A DNA stretch of 59,846 nucleotides from Chloroflexota bacterium. Lineage in GTDB: Bacteria; Chloroflexota; UBA6077; FW602-bin22; CADDYW01. The stretch is from positions 1 to 59,846 of the forward strand of contig CADDYW010000017.1 in NCBI GenBank assembly GCA_902810745.1, read 5' to 3'. Under the pieces are notes generated by a model. It saw only the letters and a list, made by a program, of their open reading frames with translations. It was not told the origin of the DNA and did not search any database. Below are positions 16,620-25,634 of this stretch, piece by piece; positions within the stretch are counted from its first letter, which is position 1, and each line of letters opens with the position of its first letter. A program made the position numbers and the translations under genes.

Positions 16620-18390
16620 CGCTGCTGATCTCCATCTGGTCGCGTGCGAGTTGCGCCAGTCGCTCGAGCAATCGCCGCACTTCTTCGGGCACGGGGCACC
16701 CGTGCTCCACGAACAGCTCCGCGACCCGCTGCGCAATCTTCGGCTTGCTCACGCGGCCCTGTCGCAGGAAGCCGAGGATCAACTCCCGCTCGTCGGCCGG
16801 CGCCCGGCCCTGCTGCGAGCGAAACTGCTGCTCGTACTGGCCGAGCCGCTGGGCGCCATATAGCTCGGCGATCGCCTGCCTGAATAGTAGGCCGGCACCG
16901 GCGGCGAGCAGGCAGGACTCGAAGTCACCAGCTGTCCACCAGTAGTAACCGGCGGCCTCGAGGATGGCTCGGCCGGCCTGGGGATCATTGGGTGCGACGC
17001 CGGGCGGCAGCGCCCTGGCGTTGGCGAGGTCGCGAACGAGCTGCCGAACGGCCTGATCATTATCGCACACCATCAGGTACGGGATGTTCAGCGCTTGCGG
17101 GTGCAGGAGTTTGGCGAACGCCCGGAAGCTGCTGCCATCCACGGTGACCAGCGAAATGCCCAGCGAATCGAGATCCAGCCCCAGCGGCTCGGCGAGGACC
17201 GGGAGTGCCAGCTCCTCACTCGCGCCCTCGGCGAACAGCACCGCGCGGGCGAAGACGAAGCCGGAACCGGCCGCCCGCATGCGCCGGCGGATATCCTTGG
17301 CCTCGTCCTCGGTGAGATAGCCGTCGGGCACTGCGCACGCGACGGTCCGGTCGCCCTGGCGGCGCAGCACGAGGAGGTCGCGCGGATCGGCGAGGTCCGT
17401 CACCGAGGTCGAGTGAGTGGTCACGAGCGTCTGCACGTCCAGCGCGCGGATGTTCTTCACGAGCGCGCGCGCGGCGTGCGGGAAGAGATGTACCTCCGGC
17501 TCCTCCACGCCGATGGCCAGGAGTTGGTAGTGGAGAGCGTGGAGATACGCGTGGAAGAGGCCGAACAGGACGATGGACTGCGTCCCCACGCTGTGCTCCA
17601 TCAGCGGACGGGCGTCGCGGTCGCCCGGGACGCGGAGTCGGAGCTCGATCTGCCGGAGGAGCTGGCGCGGGTCCAGGGGCGTTGCGGAGAAGACCAGCGT
17701 AGCGTCGGTCGCCCCGCCGTATAGCACATTGCCCAGAAGCTGCGACACCGCGTCTGCTAACTGTTCGGCACCTGATGCCGATCCGAGCAGTTCCCCGACC
17801 AGCGTCTCGCCCATCTCTTCGCCTCGTCGGCGCAACCGCTCGAGCTGTTCGCCAGAGAGACTGAGGGTGCCGGTGACGCGTGCCCAGAGTCCGAACCGGT
17901 CGGAGAACTCGCGGCGTGCGTCGCGCGAGGCCTGAAACAGGAGCACGGCTAGCGCCTGGCGGTGCTCGGCGCCCAGCGGGCCATCATCGCCGCCATCGCT
18001 CTTTAGGAAGCGGGCGCGGGTGCGGAAGATACCGTCGATCTCGTCCGGACCCGCCTCGACCCGAACGAGCAGCTGTTCACGGTCCCCGTCGTAGATATCG
18101 ACGTGGGTCCCGAATACAGCATGCTCGTCCGCATTGAGGCGCTCGCCATCGCCCGGTCGGATGGTCAGGTCGACAATGATCTTCGTCCCGGGTGGCGAGC
18201 CCCTCCTGATGTCGTCCTCGGTGAAGCCGTACCCCCGGCGGCCTGCACCCAGGATGCTCTCGATCGCTTCGAGCAGGGAGGTCTTGCCAACGTTGTTGGC
18301 ACCCAAGATGACCGTCCTCGGTCGGAGATCGAGAGAACAATCGTCGAATGTCCGGTAGTTCCGCAGCCGAATGCGCGCAATTTTCAGCAT
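16591..18390 (-). CDS. gajA: GajA-like OLD-family ATPase/TOPRIM nuclease (Gabija system)
   Basis: A 599-residue protein. The N-terminal ABC/SMC-like ATPase has Walker A ILGANNVGKTSLLEAI and a later signature and Walker B region (AIGVEEPEVHLFPHAAR). A TOPRIM domain follows with the acidic FAEGASEELALPVLAE and MVCDNDQA, the metal-binding E and D-x-D of OLD nucleases. The length is close to described GajA proteins. MLKIARIRLRNYRTF is the natural N-terminus, so ATG 18390 is preferred over TTG 18411. It is the first gene of a two-gene unit with GajB. A solitary OLD nuclease is less likely given the partner. Confidence 0.87.
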   Translation of the reverse strand: MLKIARIRLRNYRTFDDCSLDLRPRTVILGANNVGKTSLLEAIESILGAGRRGYGFTEDDIRRGSPPGTKIIVDLTIRPGDGERLNADEHAVFGTHVDIYDGDREQLLVRVEAGPDEIDGIFRTRARFLKSDGGDDGPLGAEHRQALAVLLFQASRDARREFSDRFGLWARVTGTLSLSGEQLERLRRRGEEMGETLVGELLGSASGAEQLADAVSQLLGNVLYGGATDATLVFSATPLDPRQLLRQIELRLRVPGDRDARPLMEHSVGTQSIVLFGLFHAYLHALHYQLLAIGVEEPEVHLFPHAARALVKNIRALDVQTLVTTHSTSVTDLADPRDLLVLRRQGDRTVACAVPDGYLTEDEAKDIRRRMRAAGSGFVFARAVLFAEGASEELALPVLAEPLGLDLDSLGISLVTVDGSSFRAFAKLLHPQALNIPYLMVCDNDQAVRQLVRDLANARALPPGVAPNDPQAGRAILEAAGYYWWTAGDFESCLLAAGAGLLFRQAIAELYGAQRLGQYEQQFRSQQGRAPADERELILGFLRQGRVSKPKIAQRVAELFVEHGCPVPEEVRRLLERLAQLARDQMEISSDGDPPAESR

Positions 18391-18777
18391 CAACCCGCAT
18401 CCTGCCCCCAAACTGGCGTAGCGATCGACGAGCCGGTCAACAGTCAGCGAGCGCTACACTCGTAGCGATAGCTCACGAACTTGGACCACGGGCCGCGAAA
18501 CGTATTGTAAGTGGAGAAACGATGGACACCGCCAAGAGCACCCGCAGTCTGTCCACTTGCTTGCCGATGGCCGCGTGTCATTCAGCGCCAGCTTTGAGCC
18601 ACCCTAGCACCATTAACCTTTGGGCCACCTCGGCGGGCGAGCATCCGTAGTGTAACGTTTTAACAAACCAAGCGTTTTTCAGCAAGACGGTCCAATACGG
18701 CCTTGTCAGAGGCATTTGGTATACCAGTCCTGAGCGCCTCGTAGCTTACTGTGAACACGTGTCGCTTGAAGAAGAAC
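18391..18777. other. gap with GajA upstream repeats and a short decayed frame
   Basis: Upstream of gajA, CGTAGCGAT occurs twice (18417-18425 and 18461-18469), and the second copy is part of the palindrome CGCTACACTCGTAGCG (18452-18467). This could be an operator. Between about 18660 and 18781 the minus strand has a protein-like tail (EFFFKRHVFTVSYEALRTG, then DKAVLDRLAEKRLVC and a stop) with no start codon, probably the end of a deleted gene of unknown kind. Confidence 0.4.
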
Positions 18778-19233
18778 TCACGGCGTTGTCATCTTGGCAA
18801 CATCGACGTTGCTATCGTCGACCAGGGTGATCTGGTCTTGTTGATCGAACACCGGTTTGAACTCGTAGTTCCAGTACAGATCGGTCGCGGAGTTCGAGCC
18901 GGCCCCGGTGTGAACCTTGATTGTCCTGCCGGGTTCCAATGAGGTATTGGCAGGGAAATAGTAGGTGCGACCAATAGTATTTCGAATCAGCCAGCCACCA
19001 ATCCTAACCGGCTCCTTTCCCCTATTGGCAATGCATACCACCTGATCATCCTTCTGGGAGAAATTCGAACACTGCGTGTCGAAGACGATCACGCCACTGT
19101 ATTGCCCGACCGTGCCCTGGCGCCGCGAAGCGAGTCCTTCGTTCCCGCCACTCACTGGTGGCGGACCGGACCGACAACTGGCCACGAGGATGGAAGACAG
19201 CAACACCAAGGTAACCAGGATCAGCCTCTGCAT
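18778..19233 (-). CDS. lamin-tail-domain (LTD) lipoprotein
   Basis: Small secreted protein of 151 residues. Its lipoprotein signal is MQRLILVTLVLLSSILVASC with the lipobox Cys near residue 20. It is followed by a single LTD beta-sandwich: IVFDTQCSNF, VCIANRGKEPVRIGGWLIRN, TYYFPANTSLEPGRTIKVHT, and an ending on the typical QITLVDDSNVDVAKM. LTD domains bind surfaces, DNA or proteins in secreted enzymes. ATG 19233 begins one base after the permease stop and has AAAGGA just upstream, so it is the last gene of this ABC operon. Its role with a sugar transporter is unknown; an accessory binding or anchoring protein is possible. Confidence 0.82.
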   Translation of the reverse strand: MQRLILVTLVLLSSILVASCRSGPPPVSGGNEGLASRRQGTVGQYSGVIVFDTQCSNFSQKDDQVVCIANRGKEPVRIGGWLIRNTIGRTYYFPANTSLEPGRTIKVHTGAGSNSATDLYWNYEFKPVFDQQDQITLVDDSNVDVAKMTTP

Positions 19234-19234
19234 C

Positions 19235-20173
19235 TTATCCTTTGACCGCACCTGCGGCGATACCGGTAATGATGAGCTTCTGGAACGCCAGTGCGAGCAC
19301 GAGCGGTGGAATCACTGCGAGGACCCCGCTCGCGGAGAGAAGGACCGGCGATGTGTTGATATCGGTAACGAACTGCGAGACGATAATTGGCATCGTCTTT
19401 GAATTCATGCTTGTTGTCATAATCAACGCGTAAAGGAACTCGCCCCAGGACGACAGAAACGAGAACAGCGCGACCGCAATGAGACTCGGGGTGGCCACCG
19501 GCAGGAAGACCCGCCACATCATGCCGAGCCAGTTGCATCCGTCGACGCGCGCGGCATCCTCGAGCTCGATTGGAATCGTGCGAAAGTAACTTTGGAGAAT
19601 CCAGATCGAGTACGGGACGGTAAAGGTCGTGTAGGTAAGGACGAGCGCGCCGAGACTATCCAGTAAATGAAGCGATTGGACCAGCCCGTACAGAGCGATC
19701 ATCACGGCCAGGGGTGGGACCATGCGCGAGCCGATGTAGAACACTAGCAGGCTGGTGCTCCCGTGAAACTTGAGCCGAGCAAAGGCGTAGCCGGCCATTG
19801 ATCCCAGGGTGAGGTTGATCACCACGATCGACACCGCGACGATGGTGCTGTTGAGGAGCGCTCGAGGAGCATCTTTTGCCGCGCCCTGCCCAACGAACTC
19901 GTTGGCACGCAGTAACTGGGGCTCGAAGAAAGCCAGGTAATTATCAAACGTTACTCGATGCGGGATGAACTCGGGTGGAACGGCAATCGCGTCCACTTCA
20001 TGCATAAAGCTGCTCAGAATGATCCAGGAGAACGGAAGAATGATCCACAGGGCCACGACCAGCGAGACAGAGTAAATCACGATGCCTCGCCAGGGGACTC
20101 GCAAAGGGCGGCCAGGAAGCCTCGTTTCGAGCGGGCGCCGTAATTCACGCGGTGGGATGGCAATCTCGCTCAT
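19235..20173 (-). CDS. ABC sugar permease, MalG type
   Basis: Membrane subunit of 312 residues with helices starting at IVIYSVSLVVALWIILPFSW, the EAA loop DAARVDGCNWLGMMWRVFLP and the C-terminal LIITGIAAGAVKG. ATG 20173 overlaps the preceding permease stop as ATGA. It forms a transport pore with the 20170-21108 product. The ATPase is absent from the cassette. Confidence 0.92.
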   Translation of the reverse strand: MSEIAIPPRELRRPLETRLPGRPLRVPWRGIVIYSVSLVVALWIILPFSWIILSSFMHEVDAIAVPPEFIPHRVTFDNYLAFFEPQLLRANEFVGQGAAKDAPRALLNSTIVAVSIVVINLTLGSMAGYAFARLKFHGSTSLLVFYIGSRMVPPLAVMIALYGLVQSLHLLDSLGALVLTYTTFTVPYSIWILQSYFRTIPIELEDAARVDGCNWLGMMWRVFLPVATPSLIAVALFSFLSSWGEFLYALIMTTSMNSKTMPIIVSQFVTDINTSPVLLSASGVLAVIPPLVLALAFQKLIITGIAAGAVKG

Positions 20174-21108
20174 GCCGTAACATCTCCCCGGTTCCACAAC
20201 AGGTGCATATAGACAAGTGCGATGATCAGTGTCAGCACGGCAATGATATAAGAATACGCATTGCCGAGACCAAAATCGAAGTCGAGGAAAGCAGTCTGAT
20301 ATGCCGCGTAGCCAATCGTCGTCGTGGCATTCCCGGGGCCGCCGCCGGTCAGCAGGTAGATAATGTCAAACAGCCTTAGGCCACCAAGCGCCTGCAAGAT
20401 CAGCACAATCAGAATAGGGTGGATGAGCCAGGGAAGGGTGATGTAGCGGAATCGATCGAAGACCCCCGCGCGATCGACCCGTGCGGCGTCGTACAGTTCA
20501 GATGGCACCGATTGCAGCGCGGCGAGGATGATTAACGTCGAGAACGGGAACGTGTTCCAGACGTTTGCAAAGATGAGTGAGGGATACATCGTGGCGCCTT
20601 CGATCAGCCAGGCGTGATAGTGGTCGATGATGCCGAGCGAGTAGAGCACGCCGTTGAGAATACCAACCTGGCCGTTGAATACCCACTGCCACATCAGTGC
20701 GTTCACCACGCCGGGCATCGCCCAGGGCAACAAGATGAGCGCCCGCAGGATACCCCGGCCGCGGAAGGGCTCGTTCAGAACAAGCCCTACCCCCACAGCA
20801 ATGATCAATACGAGAATCGTGCTCCAGAAGGTGAAGAGGAGCGTCACGTAGAGAGCGTTCCAGAAGTCGCTGGTTTGAAGCAAAGTAAGATAGTTTTGAA
20901 AACCGACAAACAGGAATTCACCCGGATGACGTAGGCGATACTGGTGTAGGCTAACCCAGAATGCGTCGATAATGGGATACACCGTCAGCACCAGAATCAG
21001 AGCAAGTGCTGGCGCGTTCAGGAGATAGGCCATCCGCGCTTCGGTCAATCTTTTGTTTCGCGAGATGCTGCTTAACTCCTTGCCAATGGCGGGTAGTGCC
21101 TCTTCCAT
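20170..21108 (-). CDS. ABC sugar permease, MalF type, with altered EAA loop
   Basis: Membrane subunit of 312 residues with six predicted helices (LLNAPALALILVLTVYPIID near the N-terminus). The EAA loop reads DAARVDRAGVFDRFRYITLP: the glycine normally at position 7 of EAA-x3-G is Arg (CGC for GGC). This glycine contacts the ATPase in characterised transporters, so coupling may be weakened unless the next Gly substitutes. ATG 21108 has GAGAGG upstream. The gene follows the binding-protein gene after a 239-bp gap with two hairpins. Confidence 0.9.
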   Translation of the reverse strand: MEEALPAIGKELSSISRNKRLTEARMAYLLNAPALALILVLTVYPIIDAFWVSLHQYRLRHPGEFLFVGFQNYLTLLQTSDFWNALYVTLLFTFWSTILVLIIAVGVGLVLNEPFRGRGILRALILLPWAMPGVVNALMWQWVFNGQVGILNGVLYSLGIIDHYHAWLIEGATMYPSLIFANVWNTFPFSTLIILAALQSVPSELYDAARVDRAGVFDRFRYITLPWLIHPILIVLILQALGGLRLFDIIYLLTGGGPGNATTTIGYAAYQTAFLDFDFGLGNAYSYIIAVLTLIIALVYMHLLWNRGDVTA

Positions 21109-21256
21109 AAATCCGCGACCTCTCGAGGTTCTGGACACTGGCCTACAGCGATTTACGCCACGCCAGGACCCGACCACTCTTTCCTCTGAGGACTGCCATC
21201 CTTCGAATCCGGCCCCGTTGAAGGGATCCGGGAAAATATCTCACCCGCTCGTACCC

Positions 21257-21306
21257 TGACTGACCACTCGACGCCGGTGGTTAGTCAAGGCGACCTGCGC
21301 GTCGCC
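21257..21306 (-). terminator. tandem hairpins between binding-protein and permease genes
   Basis: Two adjacent stem-loops: TGACTGACCAC (21257-21267) with GTGGTTAGTCA (21277-21287), 10 of 11 positions complementary, and GGCGAC (21289-21294) with GTCGCC (21301-21306). Neither is followed by a T-run, so partial termination or mRNA protection is more likely than a full stop. Such hairpins raise the ratio of binding protein to permease. Confidence 0.45.
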
Positions 21307-21347
21307 CTGACTGGCTCTTCGAGGGACAGTTCACTACCCAATGCGCA

Positions 21348-22781
21348 CTACGACTTCTGCTTGGCGAGTTGGCGAGCCTTGTTTGCCGAGGCGGTCAATG
21401 CCTCTTTCGGCGACTTCTTCTTAAGGATGGCTTCTTGAATTTGCGCCTGGAGGTCAGTGTACCAGTCCGTCCACCAGGGAAACTGCAAGCCGTCGCGTGT
21501 TTGCGCGAGTTGCTGTGCTTTGTTCATCAACGGTGGATCGGCGATAAATTTCTTAGTATGTGCAAGAACCTCGGCATCCTGCGCCAACGGTGTGTAGACA
21601 TATCCCAGGGATCGGAGGAGCCACCAGCGCTTTGCCGTGTAGTACTCTCCACTCTTGTCCTTGGCGCCCAGGTAGTAGGCGAGTCTCCACGCTGTATCAG
21701 GACTCTGGGTATGTGCGGTAATGCCGTAAAGGCGCGTCCATCCCGGTGCGTGGTGTGGAGAGTTCTGGTCAAGTCCCGGGATGAGCGCGAGGCGCGAATT
21801 GATCTGTCCCTCGATTGCTATGCGGGAGCGCTCGGGGGCATTATCTGCCTCCAGGTCGTAGCGAGAATACGCTTTGAATGCTGCCTTGCCAGATCGGTAC
21901 GCACTGAGAACTCCTTGCGGGGTTGGCTGCATGTTTGCTGCCGCGTTGACGATCTTCCAGTCGTTCGCCGCAGCGACCCACCACTCCAGTATCTGCAGCG
22001 GCACTGGATCTTTGTCGGGATAGGTGGGGTCACCGTTCTCATCGAGAAGATGGCCACCGCTCCCAAAGACGAACATCCAGTAATCCCACATTGCATCCGA
22101 GCCCTTTGTCCAGTCGAACTCCAATGGAAACTCGACGATGCCTTGTTTCTTCATCGCTTCGCAGACGGTACGCAGTTCATCAAGAGTGACTGGCGGCTTA
22201 TCGTATCCCGCATCCGTCAGCATCTTGTTGTTATAGTGGAGAACGTCGAAATCAGTGTAGTAAAACGTTCCCCAGTGCTTACCTTTGTAGGTCGACTGCT
22301 GGAGGTTCAGTGGATAGATGTCGGAGACCAGTCCTTTCCACTCTGAGAAATTATCAACTGGCCGGATGTACTGAGCGTCGACCCAGGCTGCAAGATACTG
22401 ATCTCGTACGTAGACGACGTCAAAGGGCGTCTTTGCTTGAAATTTCGGGATGACGGCAGTGAGGTATTCACCGCTGATCGGCTGATAATCGACCGTGAGG
22501 TCCGGATTCTGTTGCATGAAACGATCGAGGTTCTGTTTTACCAGCGGCGGCTCGTAATCCCAGCCAACTAAGGTCAGCTTCGTCTTCTCGCTACCTGTTG
22601 GCGCCTGCTGTGCAGGTGCCTGGGTTGCCTGGGTGGCCACAGTCGACGGGGCCGTGGTCGGAGCAGTTGTCGACAACGGTGGCGGAGCCTGCGAGCACGC
22701 GGCGACGAGCGCGGCCCCCACGAGTGCCGATCCACTCAACAGAAAACGACGTCGACTGAGGCCATGGTCTGACAGTCGCAT
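21348..22781 (-). CDS. ABC transporter substrate-binding lipoprotein (family 1)
   Basis: Solute-binding lipoprotein of 477 residues. It begins MRLSDHGLSRRRFLLSGSAL with a Tat-type SRRRFL motif and a lipobox ending at Cys29 (LVAACS), then a Thr/Ala/Gln-rich linker. The mature domain starts TKLTLVGWDYEPPLVKQNLD and matches family-1 sugar-binding proteins. ATG 22781 is preferred to 22805 because GAGAGAGGGGG lies at ribosome-site distance before it. It is the first gene of the minus-strand cassette and has a strong promoter upstream. The ligand is unknown. Confidence 0.92.
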   Translation of the reverse strand: MRLSDHGLSRRRFLLSGSALVGAALVAACSQAPPPLSTTAPTTAPSTVATQATQAPAQQAPTGSEKTKLTLVGWDYEPPLVKQNLDRFMQQNPDLTVDYQPISGEYLTAVIPKFQAKTPFDVVYVRDQYLAAWVDAQYIRPVDNFSEWKGLVSDIYPLNLQQSTYKGKHWGTFYYTDFDVLHYNNKMLTDAGYDKPPVTLDELRTVCEAMKKQGIVEFPLEFDWTKGSDAMWDYWMFVFGSGGHLLDENGDPTYPDKDPVPLQILEWWVAAANDWKIVNAAANMQPTPQGVLSAYRSGKAAFKAYSRYDLEADNAPERSRIAIEGQINSRLALIPGLDQNSPHHAPGWTRLYGITAHTQSPDTAWRLAYYLGAKDKSGEYYTAKRWWLLRSLGYVYTPLAQDAEVLAHTKKFIADPPLMNKAQQLAQTRDGLQFPWWTDWYTDLQAQIQEAILKKKSPKEALTASANKARQLAKQKS

Positions 22782-22879
22782 GCAGATTCCCCCTCTCTCA
22801 CTCATCTGCCGTGGTCACCGGGTGAGGCTCGCTAAGAATGGTCCGGCCAGTGAACGTGGGTGCCTTGTGGTCTGTACGC

Positions 22880-22908
22880 ATTATAGAAAGCACAAGAACC
22901 ATCGTCAA
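22880..22908 (-). promoter_or_regulatory. sigma-70-like promoter of the second ABC cassette
   Basis: On the minus strand, -35 TTGACG (22903-22908) and a perfect -10 TATAAT (22880-22885) are 17 bp apart, about 100 bp before the binding-protein ATG. This leaves a leader of about 90 nt. Confidence 0.6.
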
Positions 22909-23186
22909 TCAACCAAGCCCCGGGAGGGGGATTTGCCAGGATTGGCGCCATAAATCGACCGTATCCTTTCAGGAGGTCCTGGCCAAACAATCTGCGGCCG
23001 GACGACAACTCCAAATCCCTGCTTGAGTAATGGCGAAGAAGTAATCCCACGTTACCCCCACGCGGATACCTGCGACCCTCTCATCCAGGTCACCACCATA
23101 TCCGCCACGAGGACCGGAGCGCTTGTCGGATCGCCGGGACCGTAACCCGCCATCACCTGAAGCATCAGCCCTCAGTCCCGAACGAT

Positions 23187-23700
23187 TTATGCCATCGGTC
23201 CAACGTGGTCGAGGGGGTATGCAAGGGGCACGTCCCGGTCCTTCCTGACCATCCCGAACGTGAGCTTGGTCGCACTGATGCCACAGGACGTGGACGGCCC
23301 ACCAGGAGGTCCATCGCCGTCAGTTCCCCCAGGACGAGCCCGATAGCGACCGCGACGCCGGTACCGGAGTTCGATCCTCCCACCTGCGTGACCGGTCCCA
23401 GGGATTCCAGGGAATTCCAAAATCCGTGAATGGATCAGGCCAGCCAATCGTGAACTCGTGCAACGCGACCTCGCTCCCAATCGCTGCTCCGCCCTCGCGC
23501 AACTTCCGAACGACCGATGCCTCACCCCGCTCGTCCCAGCGACAGCCGAGCACCCGGCAATTGGTCGTCGCCGGGGCATCGGCGGTCGCGAGAAAGCCTT
23601 GGCTCCGAAGGGATCCCGTGCAGCGGCCCACGATTAATCCCTTTCGCGAGTTCCTGATCGGCCCGTTGTGCCGCTTCCAGCGCCTGCGCCACGGTGATGG
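23187..23700 (-). pseudogene. amidase (GatA/AS family) remnant with several frameshifts
   Basis: Three minus-strand frames must be joined. The first has ITVAQALEAAQRADQELAKG and RGPLHGIP. The second has EASVVRKLREGGAAIGSEVA, LHEFTIG and FGIPWNPWD. The third has GGSNSGTGVAVAIGLVLG, then CGISATKLTFGM and PLAYPLDHVGPMA. This is the order of the amidase-signature family, including the Gly/Ser-rich loop that holds the catalytic serines. The region past the DHVGP motif is missing, so the gene is dead and truncated. Sequence upstream of the first block is unrecognisable. Confidence 0.75.
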
Positions 23701-24065
23701 TGTACTGGCTGCGAGACCCTCCTGGCTGCTGTGGCTTCACACAGGGGCTCCCCCGGTCAGGCCAATCAAAGTGGTACGCTTCTCGCTTGAAGCGTGAAGT
23801 GTTTTGAGGGCACACTGACATAGCCAGTATGCCCCCAAAACAACACGATTCACCCGAAAGCCGTATGATTCGTCGGTCGTAATGCCAGGCTATCGCTTCG
23901 GAGGTCATGCTTGGAATCATCCTGGCGGTCATGACTACCCCTGCGATGGGCTACGGCCGATGGCACCACTCTAAGCCGGCCCCGATTGCGATTTCTACGT
24001 GGTGTGAGCCCGAAATGTGTGCGTACTGATTTGGGTATTAGCAACAATTCGGTGCGCCGATGTGT

Positions 24066-25030
24066 TCATTGTGTGGTTCTCCTCGACGGCCTTACGAGGG
24101 CCGCGTATTCACGCAATTCACTGATCTGCTCGTCGGTCAACGGAATTTGCCAGGGCATCCCTCTCGTCAACTGGACGGTCCTTTCGGCGTCCCGTGAGTA
24201 GCCAATGGGAGACCGTCCCGACGGAGACCCCGAAGGACCGCAGCAACACCGTGAACCGAGTCGGTGCCATCCTCCTAACGCAACCGGTGAGTCGAAGTGG
24301 CTTTGGCCCGAATCGGGGCAATCCCCCTCTTTTTGCGGAGCAGCTACACCAGGGGGCCGGTGAACGCCCCCCTCGCGCGGTTCGCAAACCTTCGTTATTG
24401 AGGATAGCGGCGATCTCATCATCCATCCGCCGCGCAGCGTTCAACTTACCGATCCGCTGCTGGACGAGGTCGAGATGGGCGTCGTCCTGGTCGGAACGGA
24501 CACGTCGGACCAGCCAGTGCTCGCTGACCGCCCCGGTCTGCCAGTTGATCTGGAATCTGACCTTCCCTTGGTTCACGATGCTGGTCGAGGATAACCGCGT
24601 CGACCAACAGCCGGGGAATCTGCTGACGGTCGGCGACGGTCGTCGCGGCGTGCCAGAGGGCCGGGAGGTCCTCGCCGAGCGCGAGAATATCGAGTCAATC
24701 CTCCGCGCTCACCCCGATCTGGGGCTGGCGCGGCCACTCGTGGTCGTGCTCGATGGCTCGCAACCTCGCGTGCCAGAGCCGTTCCAGAGCGCGGGGCGCG
24801 AGGCAATTCTGGGCTTCCGCCCCATCGTGTGCTCCTTGCCTCGCAACTCTCCCGTGCGTGCGCGATGCCGCATCCCCGACTCCAAGTTGCTCCCGCGCCG
24901 CCAGGACGATCGCGAGCCGATCCGGGGCGAGAACCTCTCCAAGGATCCGCTCACCCTCACCGTCGAGCCACGGAGCATGGAATTCCTGCCACCGGGGCTC
25001 TCCCCTCTGGCCGCGGACATCGGTGTCGGG
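24066..25030 (-). pseudogene. serine recombinase (resolvase/invertase type) C-terminal remnant
   Basis: Decayed coding on the minus strand across shifted frames. Blocks in order are GEGERILGEVLAPDRLAIVL, LERLWHARLRAIEHDHEWPR, LPALWHAATTVADRQQIPRL, RFQINWQTGAVSEHWLVRRV, IGKLNAARRMDDEIAAILNN with EGLRTARGG, and finally WQIPLTDEQISELREYAALV. These match the long C-terminal part of large serine recombinases found on mobile elements. The catalytic resolvase domain is not recognisable upstream. It is probably the relic of an integrated element. Confidence 0.65.
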
Positions 25031-25060
25031 TGCACCGGAAACTCTTGGTCCTCATCCGAC

Positions 25061-25634
25061 GCGCGGTGGCGTGTCCATGCCCCGTCACGGCCCCAGCGAC
25101 TGGTCCCTTGCAATACAGTCACGTCCAGAAGTGGGATGCGCTCGTTTGGCCAGTCCGAGACCGCGCCTGATTCCTGGTCAACGGCGTCGGAATCCCGAGG
25201 AACGCGTCCCAGTCCATTGACCTCCAAAGCATCTGACTCCCGTTGCACGGAAGGGGCCGACTGTAGCGGACTGTCCCCGGTGGCGGGACACTCCACCGTC
25301 CGCCGTCCGGGCACCGAGGAACGGTGTGAGCCGGCGGTCGATCGAACCCGGCCAGGCCGGAAATGGCGCGCTGCCACCACCAGGTTGCAAGAGCAGCCGA
25401 TCGATCAGGAACGGTGCAGAACAGAGCACCAGGCTCCGTTGGCCCTCGCCACGCTCCGGCCGGAGGAACCGTCTTTGACTGAGCGCTCGCCCGGGGTTTT
25501 GAACCACCGAGAGAGGAGAATTAGCAAGTATTCGGTCCGACCGATCGCCTCCTCCAGAGGAACAGGAAATAGCTGGCTGGATCATTTCCATCTTCCTCCT
25601 CGAAGTTTTGAGCGGTCATTTGTGAGAATGCAAA
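25061..25634. other. gap without recognisable gene, probable pseudogene debris
   Basis: It lies where the N-terminal part of the decayed recombinase would be. Frames on both strands are open only because of high GC, and none shows a family motif I can name. Confidence 0.35.

Noticed and set aside
23361..23376. GGAGTTCGATCCTCC, resembling a tRNA T arm
   Set aside because: It is the antisense of the Gly/Ser-rich amidase loop (GGSNSG) and no tRNA arms surround it.
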